Assembly: GCA_026014545.1 (NCBI GenBank)
Contig: JAOZIH010000007.1
Span: 1 to 64,000 of the forward strand
DNA from: Candidatus Bathyarchaeota archaeon
GTDB taxonomy: Archaea; Thermoproteota; Bathyarchaeia; Bathyarchaeales; Bathycorpusculaceae
DNA length: 64,000 nucleotides
Direction: 5' to 3'
Under the pieces are notes generated by a model. That model was not told the DNA's origin, made no database searches, and saw nothing but the letters and a program-made list of their open reading frames with translations. Shown here in pieces: positions 52,619 to 62,396 of the stretch (the stretch's first letter is position 1; each line of letters begins with the position of its first letter). The position numbers and the translations under genes were made by a program.

Positions 52619-53122
52619 TCAGGAAACTGGTGCTGGAAAAAGGTAGCTGCTTCCTATTCCTTTTGAAGGAACTATTTTTGCTTCAAAGATGGTGCCGTTT
52701 AAAATGCTACTTGGGTAGGCTCTTATTGTAACGGTTTCTCGTGGCTCCCAAACACCATCGCCGTTAGCATCTGCAATGGTAAATTGGCCGCTACCCGCCT
52801 CAGCTGTTGCATTATAAGAGTATAATTGCGCCTGGCAGTATTCGCCAACATAAACGTCTAGATACGCAAAATCTTTGAATGGCAAATTGCCAACATTTTT
52901 TGCGTAAATTGCAAAGTGCGCGGGTGCTGTGGAGTTGTCCACTGTAGCATAAACTATTTCTAATTGGAGGTTAGCCATTCTCTTGGCGTCGCTAATGTTT
53001 TGCATTAACTCACTTTGTACGACATTGCCTGTGTAGAATGCATATGCGGAAAAAGCGCTTGCCAAACACACGGATGCTATGACCATGATTATATGCGACA
53101 GCGTTACAGAGAAACCCATCAT
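52619..53122 (-). CDS. Archaellum stator protein, ArlF/ArlG-like (first)
   Basis: 167 residues with the same layout as the next gene: GFSVTLSHIIMVIASVCLASAFSAYAFY membrane helix, then LQLEIVYATVDNSTAPAHFAIYAKNVGNLPFKDF and strand-rich C-terminal part. The shared GFSVTL start suggests that the two arose by duplication. The start overlaps arlCDE by 4 bases. Confidence 0.82.
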   Translation of the reverse strand: MMGFSVTLSHIIMVIASVCLASAFSAYAFYTGNVVQSELMQNISDAKRMANLQLEIVYATVDNSTAPAHFAIYAKNVGNLPFKDFAYLDVYVGEYCQAQLYSYNATAEAGSGQFTIADANGDGVWEPRETVTIRAYPSSILNGTIFEAKIVPSKGIGSSYLFPAPVS

Positions 53123-53979
53123 TCAGCACCTTTTGCCGATTTCACCCTTTTCAGTTGATTTTCAGTTAAGGCGATGAGTGTTTCCACATCTTGATGACTT
53201 ATACTAACTTTTGAGATTGCAGCCGCCCTGTACAGATTGAGTAGTAGGTATCCCTTTGTGAATCCTTTTCCTCGAAGTTTTTCAGCTACAACCGCTAAAG
53301 AATAGATAATCTCGTTGGTTTGTGGTGGCAAATAGCCCATATACTCGCAAGAACATGCAAGCTGGTGTATCTCACTTGCTTTTAATCCAGCTTCTAGGAG
53401 ATCCCAAATCCAGTCTAAATATGCAGAGCTGACTTTAGACAGTTTTGATTCTACGGCGCGTGTTTCTTCAATATTTTTGATTTCTGGTTGAATTTGCATT
53501 TTGGGCTCTGAAGTAAATTGTGCTTCTACGTTTTTTGTCCTAGTTTCTTCTCTATTTTCCTCAGTAGCCACACCACTTTCTTGGGGCTTTTCTAAAATAA
53601 TTGATTTAACGCCGGGCGGCAATCTTTCGTCGCTTATGTTTTTCAAGTCTTTTTCGCTTGAAATTGTTCTTAGCAGGTTAAACGGGTTTTCAATTTCGCT
53701 GACGGCGGAGCGGATGTCCACAATAGATTTCTTGAGTTCAGTTACTGTTGTCTGCAAATCATTTGATAATTTGTTAACATCTGATTTCAGTTTGGATAAT
53801 TCATCTTCTGCAAACTTGTTGTTGTTTTTGTCTGAGGTTTGGGGAATCTCTTCTTGGGTGCTCTTTTCTTCTTCAGTTTTTTTGGTGTTAGCGTTTTTTT
53901 TATCTAACAATGCGAAGCTTCTCCTTTTGTGATCTGAACGTATGCATTTATCATACGAATCTATAATCATATTTAACAT
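53119..53979 (-). CDS. arlCDE: Archaellum switch-complex protein ArlC/D/E-like
   Basis: 286 residues. A charged low-complexity N terminus (15-60), a coiled coil (about 55-100, ELSKLKSDVNKLSNDLQTTVTELKKSIVDIRSAV), then a conserved C-terminal domain AYLDWIWDLLEAGLKASEIHQLACSCEYMGYLPPQTNEIIYSLA typical of ArlD/E. In Euryarchaeota this complex links the motor to chemotaxis; TACK archaea with short loci usually lack it and use ArlX. No che genes lie in the window. First gene of the archaellum operon; divergent from ftsZ. Confidence 0.8.
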   Translation of the reverse strand: MLNMIIDSYDKCIRSDHKRRSFALLDKKNANTKKTEEEKSTQEEIPQTSDKNNNKFAEDELSKLKSDVNKLSNDLQTTVTELKKSIVDIRSAVSEIENPFNLLRTISSEKDLKNISDERLPPGVKSIILEKPQESGVATEENREETRTKNVEAQFTSEPKMQIQPEIKNIEETRAVESKLSKVSSAYLDWIWDLLEAGLKASEIHQLACSCEYMGYLPPQTNEIIYSLAVVAEKLRGKGFTKGYLLLNLYRAAAISKVSISHQDVETLIALTENQLKRVKSAKGAE

Positions 53980-54031
53980 GTGTGAAAATCAAATTAAGAT
54001 TTATAAAAATGGTTGCTTAGATTCAAATATT

Positions 54032-54065
54032 GTTTAAATTTTAGAATCTAATTCGAATTCTGAAC
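54032..54065 (-). promoter_or_regulatory. Promoter and operator of the archaellum core operon
   Basis: On the minus strand, GTTCAGAATTCGAATTAGAT (54046-54065) lies about 5 bases upstream of the AT-rich box AATTTAAACA (54031-54040). A second TATA candidate ATTTTTATAAA (54000-54010) lies nearer the ATG at 53979. The element is the one seen at the archaellin promoters and at the TrmB-like gene. Confidence 0.55.
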
Positions 54066-54217
54066 TAAACTAAATGCGCATTCAAGCTATGGTTTAAATA
54101 ACTAGTTTGCTGCAGGTGGATTGTCTTTTTAAGTTTTATTTCAAAAACCGTATTAATTCGTAAGACGTAATATTTATTAGTTTGCGCGTCTTTAAAAATA
54201 CAGACAGAGGTGAAAAA

Positions 54218-55288
54218 TTGCAAACCGAACAAATATTTGCAGAAGCAAGAATACCCACAGAAACACAAGAAGAAAAAATCGAAAAATTTGCGCGGCTCGC
54301 CGTCCCGACAGTAGTAGCTGTTGGTCTCGGAGGCGCAGGATGCAACGTTGTAAGCTGGGTCAAGGAAAGAGGCATAGCAGGCGGCAAACTCGTAGCAGTA
54401 AACACCGATGCGAATCACCTTAAAATCACCAAAGCTGACAAACGAATTCTAATAGGCGAAAAATTAACACGCGGACTCGGCTGTGGCGGCTACCCTGAAA
54501 TAGGCGAAAAAGCCTTACGAGAAACCGCAAACGAAGTCATAAACGAAGTTGCTAGTGCCAACATAATCTTTTTAGTAGCCGGCCTAGGCGGAGGAACAGG
54601 AACAGGCGCAATAATAGGCTTAGCTGAAGCGTTACGCGACAAGTTTTCAAGTTCAGGCTTGCCCCATCTGGTTGTCGGTGTCGTTACACTTCCCTTTGAT
54701 GTTGAAACAGCCCGAATGTCAATTGCTAAAAAAGGCTTGGACAGGCTAAAAGCAGCATGCGATACGGTTGTAGTTATCGATAACAACAGGCTCGTCAAAG
54801 TCGCAGGAAATCTGCCTTTCAAAGAAGCCTTGGGAGTAGCTAATACCACAATCGGCAAATTCGTAAAGGGCATCACGGAAACAATCACCACTGCGAGCTT
54901 GATCAACTTGGACTACGCTGATTTAAGAGCAATAATGTCAGGAGCAGGATTAGCGTCCATAGGCATAGGCGAAGGTTTTGGAGAAGGCAGGGTGGAGCAA
55001 GCTGTTGAAAAGGCATTAAACGATCGCCTTCTGGACATTGAAGATGTGACGAAAGCACGTGGCTTGCTTATTCATGTTGCAGGTGGCGATGACCTGACGC
55101 TATTTGAAGTTAACCATGCCGCTGAGATTATGAAGCGCTCGTTACCGCCAAAGGCAAAGATCATCTGGGGTGCGAGAGTTGACAAAGAACTAAAAGGCGC
55201 CGTTTCAGTGATGGCTGTTGTGACTGGCGTAGAGAGTGCATTCTTGAAGAAACGTGAAAAACGGTTAGGTCCAATTAGACTCTGGTAA
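54218..55288 (+). CDS. ftsZ: Cell division protein FtsZ
   Basis: Tubulin-like GTPase that forms the division ring. About 356 residues from TTG 54218-54220, chosen because GAGGTGA lies 5 bases upstream; a TTG 12 codons earlier is in frame. GTP-binding motifs: VVAVGLGGAGCNVVSW, NTDANHL, AGLGGGTGTGA (tubulin signature) and LPFDVE. The T7 loop reads INLDYADLRAIMSGAGLASIGIGEG, with the catalytic Asp residues. This is the FtsZ rather than CetZ type. The C-terminal tail ends EKRLGPIRLW, probably a partner-binding peptide. Confidence 0.95.
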   Translation: MQTEQIFAEARIPTETQEEKIEKFARLAVPTVVAVGLGGAGCNVVSWVKERGIAGGKLVAVNTDANHLKITKADKRILIGEKLTRGLGCGGYPEIGEKALRETANEVINEVASANIIFLVAGLGGGTGTGAIIGLAEALRDKFSSSGLPHLVVGVVTLPFDVETARMSIAKKGLDRLKAACDTVVVIDNNRLVKVAGNLPFKEALGVANTTIGKFVKGITETITTASLINLDYADLRAIMSGAGLASIGIGEGFGEGRVEQAVEKALNDRLLDIEDVTKARGLLIHVAGGDDLTLFEVNHAAEIMKRSLPPKAKIIWGARVDKELKGAVSVMAVVTGVESAFLKKREKRLGPIRLW

Positions 55289-55522
55289 TCATCCTTTCCT
55301 CTTTTTTCTTATTGACCTGTTAAAACCAGCAAGTTTTCTATATGCCAGATTGATTTTAGAACAGTATAATCCGCCCTTCACCTTTCCACATAAATGGCTT
55401 TTTAAATGTTGAATTAGAAAAGTGACGTGGATATGGGCTAATGTTTTTGGGAAAAAGTAATTTGTTCGTTGTCAACCATAAATGTTAAAGTAACCTAAAC
55501 CTCATAATAACTGTTAAAGGCT

Positions 55523-58500
55523 ATGGTTCAGAATCGTGATTTGATGTCAGAGGATGAATTTCTGTCAATTGGAGAAAAGTATGCTTCGCCGATGTCGCGT
55601 CGCATTGAAGACTGGAAATATCGGCTCATAGACCTATCGCGGCGAAACAGCTTACTGTATTTCACGCCCAGTAAAAGAGGGAATCTTTTCATTTCTCGTC
55701 CAAACATGGAAGCAATCTTCAACAGACTTGTTTTAAGAAAACGGAAAATGGCGTTTTGGTACCCTCCTGAAGAGGAGCATTTTCAACAGCCGCTGCAATC
55801 CGGGAACGGATTACTTAGCAGTGAAAAAAACAAGCCAGCAGCAAATCAACTCGTATGCGACGGGATCAGCAGAACCGATCTTGAAAGAGTCCTCAAGAAC
55901 CTCTACAGACGTTCGCTTCTGGATTATAGAGAACGAGGCATACGGCTATTGCATATCTCTTTTGGGATGCTGGTCTGGAAAGAAAAAGAAACTTCCGAAG
56001 AAGTCCGTTCGCCTCTAATCCTTGTACCAATCGAGTTAAAAAGGGAATCCTTTAGGGCGCCTTTCTTTATTTCCGTTCCTCCTGTAGAAGAAGAGGTAAT
56101 TCTGAATCCTGCTTTGCAAGTGAACTTGAAAGCTGTTTTTAAAATCGAACTTCCACCTTTACCTGAATATTTGGAATACCAAAGTCTAACTGAATACCTT
56201 AGTGCTGTTACGAAACTTGCTGCCGAACACGGTTGGCGAGTAGAAGATACTGTGGCAATTGGGCTTTTCTCGTTTCACAAAATAGTTGTTTATAATGATC
56301 TTGACGCAAATGAAGCCATAATAAAGCGGCACCCTCTAATTCGCGCTATTGCCGGCGTTGAGAAAATCCCGTTCACTCAAAATTCTCTTCCCACAGAAAA
56401 AGACGTAGACATAGTGCAACTGCCTGAAAAGTCATTTCAAGTTCTCGACGCAGACAGCAGTCAAAGAGTAGCGATTGAGTATGCCTTGCGTGGGCAAAGC
56501 TTTGTGATTCAAGGTCCGCCTGGTACAGGCAAAAGCCAAACAATAGCCAATATTATCGCTGAATGCATAGCTCACGGAAAATCTGTCCTATTTGTCAGCG
56601 ATAAAATGGCTGCTCTCGAGGTGGTTTATAAGCGGCTACGCGAGGTTGGCTTATCCTCATTCTGTTTGGAGCTTCATAGCAGCAAAGCCAATAAGCAAGA
56701 AGTTGTAGCTGAGCTTAAACGTTGCCTTGATGAACAGCTGGTTCCTCGTAAACTGCCCGCTGAGCATGAGTTTAAGCGCTTTGCTGAATTACGAGAAAGC
56801 TTGAATAGTTATGTAGTTTCACTTCATCAAAAACGGGCTCCTTTACAGAAAAGCGCGTATGAAGTGTTAGGCGAACTTTCGCGCTTAGAATATGTTCCAT
56901 TTGTCCAAGTTGAATTTCCCAATGTGGAAAGCTTAACTCCACAGAAACTGCATGAGATAGAACATTTGATGCATCGTCTGAAACATGTTTGGCAAGTTGT
57001 GGAAGACCCGGATTTCCCATGGCGCGGCTATCGCGGAAACAATTACAATGTAGAGATTCGTTCAGAATTATCCACATTTCTCAATAATCTAATTTCAGCC
57101 ATAGAAGCGTTGAGAGTAGAATCTGAAAAATTTGCAAAACAATTGGGCTTAAAAGCTCCCGTAACATTTGATGAGATTAAATGGCTAATTGAAATAAGTA
57201 ATCTTTTATTGGAGAGTCCTAAACCTGAAGCAAGCTGGGTGATGCATCCCAATCTTGATCAACTAATCTCTGAAGCAGAAACATATCGTTCAATGGCTGA
57301 GTGGTGTAGAACAACACGCAACCGTTTACTGGAGCATTATAGCCCCGATTTATTCAATTTGCCTATTAGTAAGTCTGAAGAATTTGAAAAAGCCCTTTTG
57401 GCAATCAACAATTTGCTTCTACACTCAAACATAGAAGAAAGCGCGCTTCTTAAAAAACGGGAGAAGCTCTTAGATTTCGCCAAACAGACCATTGCTTTAT
57501 CAGAAAAATGGAAAGAAAAAGCACAACAGCTTGCTTTGCTGTTCGGTTTGCCAACAGAAAATCTTACACTTGACCGAATTAGACAACTATCCCGCATCGC
57601 TCTTCTCTGCTTCTCAGAGAATAAACCTGAAGCCCTATGGCTGGATTCATCTTATTTCCAGCAAGTACAAGATGCTTTTCCAAAAATAAAGAAGACATAT
57701 GAAGAATATAATGCCCTGAAGCTTAAGCTGGAACAAACTTACACCGAAGAAATTTTCAAAATAAACCTTGATGGTTTAATAAAACGTTATAGTGAGTCGT
57801 ATCGTAGTTTCCTCCGCTGGTTACGCCCACGTTTCTATAGCGACCAGAAGCAAATAGCTCTTTTAACGCGTGATGGCAAAGTTCCGAAGTCTGTTTTGCA
57901 AGATTTGATTGAGGCGCGCAGGCTAAAGATGTTACGTGCCGAAATTGAGGCTTCTGCAAATACTGTTCAAAGTTTGCTGGGGCATTACTACAAGAGGTTC
58001 GGGACAGATTTTCAGGGAATAGAAAAAGCAATGGCAACTACATCAGAACTACTAAAATTATTAGCGCCAATGGGTGTACCTGCCAATATAGCTAGGCTAG
58101 TTTCATACGGGTCAGATCCACCGCTCGTGATTAAACAAGTCGGCAATGAATTACAGGAATCCTGTGAGAACTGGGATCAGCTTGCTATGGAATTAAGCGA
58201 CCTACTACCAATGTCCTATATGCCTAATTCTAGTTTGCCATTACATGAAACACCTATAGCAATGCTTCAAGAGTGGGCTCGCTTAGTTGAAAGGCATCTT
58301 GCCGCTCTCTGCAAAATGACAGAGGAAACTTTAAAGACAAATAAGAGTGGAGAACTGCCGAATTACAAACAATTAATTGCTGACTTAAAAGATGCTGAAA
58401 ATGTTAGAAAAAAAGAGACTGCAATCCTCGAGGAGGCAATGCATCTTCAAGCAAAATTTGGGTTCCGCTTTGCAGGACTTGAGACATGCTGGGAAGAAAT

Positions 58501-61192
58501 TATCTCGGTTCTTCGTTGGACTAAAAAGGTTCAAGCTGCATTTGGGTCTTCTTTGATCCCTGAACTTTTTGCATATGTAATCTCTCATGGCGCTGATTAC
58601 GCTCCATCTAACAGCAACTTGATTAAATATTATGATGAGGCATCGAAGACTCTGGAGGGATTGGAGTCTCGATTCGAAACAGCACCAACATATCAAGGTA
58701 AGAGACTGCAAGAATTTAGTCTTGAGGCAATTCAAAGCAAGATCAGATTGCTTAGAGAACGAGTTGGCGATCTACAAGTTTGGGTTGATTTCAAAGAAGT
58801 CAGAAACCTCTTTGCACTGGAAGGTCTATCTGCATTTTTTGACCGCCTTGTCAAGAATTCCCCTCCTGCCTCTCAACTTGTCGATATATTTCGAAAGTCA
58901 GTTTACCAGGAATGGCTTAATCACCTCTACGCTCAAGATACGCAACTATGCAAATTTAGAAGAGAAACCCATGAGCAGCTAATTGACGAATTCAGAAAGC
59001 TTGATCAAGAGTTAATTCGCCTTTCGCCAAATCGGGTTATCGCGGCGGCAAACAGCAGAAAGCCACAGGACATACTTGTTCAAGCAGATGATTCGGAAGT
59101 GACGACATTAATGAAAGAGGCTATGAAAAAGAAGCGGTTAATGCCCATCCGCGATCTCTTACAGAAAATCCCTAATCTTCTGTTCCGTCTCAAACCTTGC
59201 TTGCTTATGAGCCCAATTTCTGTAAGCCAGTTCCTTCCCCCTGAATTGATGAAGTTTGATGTTGTTGTCTTCGATGAAGCCTCTCAGATTGTTCCTGAAG
59301 ATGCCATTGGCGCTATTTATCGTGGAAAAACAATAGTAATAGCAGGCGACAACAAACAACTGCCGCCTACCTCATTCTTCTTGAAATCACTACTTGAAGA
59401 AATCGACTGGGACGAAATCAAGGATGAAGATGTTGAAGTTTTCGATAGTATACTAGACGAATGCATTGGAGTTGGCTTGCCAGTCAAGACTCTGCGCTGG
59501 CATTACCGTAGCAGACACGAGGAACTAATAGCTTTCTCTAACCATCATTTCTATAATGGTAATCTCATAACCTTCCCTTCCGCAATAGCGAAACATGAAG
59601 CTTTAGGCGTGAAGCTAGTTTATGTTCCAGACGGAATATATGATCGCGGTGGCCGGCGCGACAACCCTAGAGAAGCAGAGGTTGTTGCAGACTTAGTTTT
59701 TGACCACTTCCAAAAGTATCCACAGAAAACGCTCGGAGTAATAACTTTCAGTATAGCGCAAATGACTGCTGTTGAGGAAGCGATTGAACAGCGTAGGCGG
59801 CAACATCCTGAATTCGAACATTTCTTCAAGGAAGATCGCCTGGAAGGATTTTTCGTCAAGAATCTGGAGAACGCGCAAGGAGATGAACGTGACGTTATAA
59901 TATTAAGCCTCGGCTATGGCTACGACCCTCAGGGCCAGATTACGATGAATTTTGGGCCTATAAACAAGGCTGGCGGAGAGCGGCGGTTGAATGTTGCAAT
60001 TACTCGCGCTAGAGAACGCACAATTCTTGTAACTTCCATAAAATCTTCTGATATTGACGTTAAATCAACCAAATCCGAGGGCACAATACTTCTGCAGAAG
60101 TATCTTGAATACGCTGAAAAAGGCCCTGATGTGTTGAATCTGCCTAAGCAGAAAGCAGGTGAGTTTGAATCTTTTATAGAAGAGGATGTAGCAAGAGTAA
60201 TTCAAAGCCTTGGCTATAAGGTTGTTCCCAAAGTGGGCTATAGTAGTTGCCCAATTGATATAGGAGTAATCGACCCAGATTCTGGCAATTATCTTTTAGG
60301 AATAGAATTTGACGGCGCAACATATGCTTCTGCCAATAGCGCAAGAGACAGAGACCGACTTAGAGAGCAAGTGCTTAGCCAATTATCTTGGAAGATTCAT
60401 CGCATATGGTCGCCAGCGTGGGTGGCGAGACGAGAATCAGAAATCAAGCGATTAGCCGCTGCCTTGGAAGAAGCCAGAAAATCCCAGAAGACAGCAATGG
60501 TTTCAACTGCTAATCGCCAGATAGAAGAGCAAGTAGATAGCGCGAGGCTGAGCGCTGAGGTTCAAAGAGTTCAATTTTCAGGGTTGGACAAGATTGGCGT
60601 TCCTTACAAGGTGCATGCCCTACGCATAGAATTCAATACGAATACGAGCGTGCTGTCTTCTAAGTATGATCCGGCAGTTCCCTCAAGCGAATTCCATTTT
60701 GACGAGAATCGCCGACTGCAGAGTCGCCTCTTAGAAGAGCTTGTAAGAGAAGAAGGCCCCATTCACTTTGACCTTGCAGTTAGAAGGTTAGCCTCTGCAT
60801 GGGGATTAAAGCGCTGTGGGCCAAAAGTCGTTCAAGCTGTGAGAGAGGCGCTTAATATCTTGCTTCTAGATGGAAAGGTTGCAGTTAAAGGATATTTTCT
60901 TTGGCCGCCCAATATGCAAAATGTGCCGGTGCGTGTGCCAGTGGCTGATATTCCTGAATCAAAAAGAGCACTGGAGCATATCCCGCCCGAAGAAATTGCA
61001 AATGCCATGTTACTGATCGCCCAATACGCTTTAAGCATAAGCGTTGATTCATTGATAGTTGAAACTGCAAAGGTGTTTGGCTTTAGCCGTGTGACAGAGA
61101 AAAGCAGAAAACGACTCTATGAAATATACCGCAGACTTTTACTAGAAAAGAAACTTGTTTTTATCAATAATGTTGTTATGTTACCCAACTAA
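55523..61192 (+). CDS. DUF4011 / SF1 helicase / endonuclease / DUF3320 giant protein
   Basis: 1889 residues. Order: DUF4011-like N terminus (about 20-260; RIEDWKYRLIDLSRRNSLLYF), helicase lobe with Walker A QGPPGTGKSQTIANI (about 330), a helical insertion of about 850 residues, Walker B VVVFDEASQIVPEDAI (about 1249), GDNKQLPPTSFF, RWHYRSRHEELIAFSN and NVAITRARERTIL (Upf1/DNA2-like SF1). A Vsr/DUF559-type nuclease fold follows (about 1548-1635; IEEDV...PIDIGVI...LGIEFDGATY), then DUF3320 (about 1690-1889). DUF4011-helicase-Vsr proteins are reported as single-gene anti-phage systems (Hhe). Defence is inferred; no other defence gene is adjacent. Confidence 0.88.
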   Translation: MVQNRDLMSEDEFLSIGEKYASPMSRRIEDWKYRLIDLSRRNSLLYFTPSKRGNLFISRPNMEAIFNRLVLRKRKMAFWYPPEEEHFQQPLQSGNGLLSSEKNKPAANQLVCDGISRTDLERVLKNLYRRSLLDYRERGIRLLHISFGMLVWKEKETSEEVRSPLILVPIELKRESFRAPFFISVPPVEEEVILNPALQVNLKAVFKIELPPLPEYLEYQSLTEYLSAVTKLAAEHGWRVEDTVAIGLFSFHKIVVYNDLDANEAIIKRHPLIRAIAGVEKIPFTQNSLPTEKDVDIVQLPEKSFQVLDADSSQRVAIEYALRGQSFVIQGPPGTGKSQTIANIIAECIAHGKSVLFVSDKMAALEVVYKRLREVGLSSFCLELHSSKANKQEVVAELKRCLDEQLVPRKLPAEHEFKRFAELRESLNSYVVSLHQKRAPLQKSAYEVLGELSRLEYVPFVQVEFPNVESLTPQKLHEIEHLMHRLKHVWQVVEDPDFPWRGYRGNNYNVEIRSELSTFLNNLISAIEALRVESEKFAKQLGLKAPVTFDEIKWLIEISNLLLESPKPEASWVMHPNLDQLISEAETYRSMAEWCRTTRNRLLEHYSPDLFNLPISKSEEFEKALLAINNLLLHSNIEESALLKKREKLLDFAKQTIALSEKWKEKAQQLALLFGLPTENLTLDRIRQLSRIALLCFSENKPEALWLDSSYFQQVQDAFPKIKKTYEEYNALKLKLEQTYTEEIFKINLDGLIKRYSESYRSFLRWLRPRFYSDQKQIALLTRDGKVPKSVLQDLIEARRLKMLRAEIEASANTVQSLLGHYYKRFGTDFQGIEKAMATTSELLKLLAPMGVPANIARLVSYGSDPPLVIKQVGNELQESCENWDQLAMELSDLLPMSYMPNSSLPLHETPIAMLQEWARLVERHLAALCKMTEETLKTNKSGELPNYKQLIADLKDAENVRKKETAILEEAMHLQAKFGFRFAGLETCWEEIISVLRWTKKVQAAFGSSLIPELFAYVISHGADYAPSNSNLIKYYDEASKTLEGLESRFETAPTYQGKRLQEFSLEAIQSKIRLLRERVGDLQVWVDFKEVRNLFALEGLSAFFDRLVKNSPPASQLVDIFRKSVYQEWLNHLYAQDTQLCKFRRETHEQLIDEFRKLDQELIRLSPNRVIAAANSRKPQDILVQADDSEVTTLMKEAMKKKRLMPIRDLLQKIPNLLFRLKPCLLMSPISVSQFLPPELMKFDVVVFDEASQIVPEDAIGAIYRGKTIVIAGDNKQLPPTSFFLKSLLEEIDWDEIKDEDVEVFDSILDECIGVGLPVKTLRWHYRSRHEELIAFSNHHFYNGNLITFPSAIAKHEALGVKLVYVPDGIYDRGGRRDNPREAEVVADLVFDHFQKYPQKTLGVITFSIAQMTAVEEAIEQRRRQHPEFEHFFKEDRLEGFFVKNLENAQGDERDVIILSLGYGYDPQGQITMNFGPINKAGGERRLNVAITRARERTILVTSIKSSDIDVKSTKSEGTILLQKYLEYAEKGPDVLNLPKQKAGEFESFIEEDVARVIQSLGYKVVPKVGYSSCPIDIGVIDPDSGNYLLGIEFDGATYASANSARDRDRLREQVLSQLSWKIHRIWSPAWVARRESEIKRLAAALEEARKSQKTAMVSTANRQIEEQVDSARLSAEVQRVQFSGLDKIGVPYKVHALRIEFNTNTSVLSSKYDPAVPSSEFHFDENRRLQSRLLEELVREEGPIHFDLAVRRLASAWGLKRCGPKVVQAVREALNILLLDGKVAVKGYFLWPPNMQNVPVRVPVADIPESKRALEHIPPEEIANAMLLIAQYALSISVDSLIVETAKVFGFSRVTEKSRKRLYEIYRRLLLEKKLVFINNVVMLPN

Positions 61193-61370
61193 ATAAACAG
61201 CCTAAAAATAATCATAAAAACAAAAACTTTTTTTGTGAATATGTCTCCAAACTTTATCTGAAGTGAGTTCTTACCAAGTATATTTTATAATATGCAATTT
61301 TGCCGTGCAAGCCTATAGCAGTTTAAATATTCTATTTGTAATGAATTTACCTAGCTTGGAGGAATCCGCT

Positions 61371-62396
61371 GTGTCCGTTCATTTCATTCAATGGAATACT
61401 TCGCATGATATGTTAAAAGAAGTTAATCGCCTATATGATGCGGCAGGCACCTTTGACTGCATAGAAAAGGGCGACCTCGTTGCTGTCAAGCTGCATGTAG
61501 GCGAATTAGGCAACCCCTATCACGTACAGCCCTTTTTTGTTCACGACATAGTCCGCAGAGTCAAAGAGGCAGGAGGCAAGCCATTTCTCACAGACTCCAC
61601 AACCTACTATTGTGCACAGCGGAACAACGGTTATGACCACACAGTCACGGCGTTAATGCATGGGTTTGGCATGGCCCCGTTTATTGTGGCAGATGGCCTG
61701 CGCGGCGAGAACGCCCGTCTCGTCAAAACTAAGGGCATATTAAAAGAAGTCGAGGTGGCAGGCGTTATAGCTGAAGCTGACGCCATGATTGTGGTTTCGC
61801 ATAATAAGGGTCATGAGCTCAGCGGATTCGGCGGCGCCATAAAAAATCTAGGCATGGGCTGTACTTCGCAAGCGGGAAAGCTAAGGCAACATAGGACGAT
61901 AGGTTTGGAGATAGATACGTCAAAGTGTATTGGATGCGGCAAATGCAAGGACGCGTGTAGTATGCATTTACCTGAAATAATCGAGGGGAAAGCTAGGAAC
62001 ACTTCGCCGTTATGTATGCGGTGTCCCATGTGCTCAGAGGCTTGCCCAACAGGCGCGATAAAACTTACGGACAAGAATAATCTTTGCAGGGCATTAGCTT
62101 CTGCAGCGTATGGTGTGCTCTCAACCTTTAGAAAAGGCAAAGTTTCCTACGTGAGCTTCGCGAAGGATATTACGCAGTATTGTGACTGCTTGCCCAATCC
62201 AGGCGAAAGAGTAATGAAGGATGTGGGCATCTTCGCCTCTAACTCGCCTGTGTCCATCGACGCTGCCTTCCTTGGGATGATCGATTATAAAATCTTCAAT
62301 GACGCGTACAGTGTAGATTGCATGCTACAAGTGAAAGAAGCAAAAAACCTTGGCATAGAAGGCGATACAGCGCCAAAAATAAACAGAATAAGTTGA
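61371..62396 (+). CDS. DUF362 domain iron-sulfur protein
   Basis: 341 residues from GTG 61371, chosen because GGAGGA lies 8 bases upstream and a TATA-like GTTTAAATATTC lies near 61321. ATG 61341 is also in frame but precedes this SD. DUF362 region: KGDLVAVKLHVGELGNPYHVQPFFVHDIVRRVKEAGGKPFLTDS and SHNKGHELSGFGGAIKNLGMGCTSQAGK. Two 4Fe-4S ferredoxin motifs follow: CIGCGKCKDACSMHLPE and CMRCPMCSEACPTGA. Electron-transfer or cofactor-related roles are suspected for the family; none is proven. Confidence 0.87.
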   Translation: MSVHFIQWNTSHDMLKEVNRLYDAAGTFDCIEKGDLVAVKLHVGELGNPYHVQPFFVHDIVRRVKEAGGKPFLTDSTTYYCAQRNNGYDHTVTALMHGFGMAPFIVADGLRGENARLVKTKGILKEVEVAGVIAEADAMIVVSHNKGHELSGFGGAIKNLGMGCTSQAGKLRQHRTIGLEIDTSKCIGCGKCKDACSMHLPEIIEGKARNTSPLCMRCPMCSEACPTGAIKLTDKNNLCRALASAAYGVLSTFRKGKVSYVSFAKDITQYCDCLPNPGERVMKDVGIFASNSPVSIDAAFLGMIDYKIFNDAYSVDCMLQVKEAKNLGIEGDTAPKINRIS

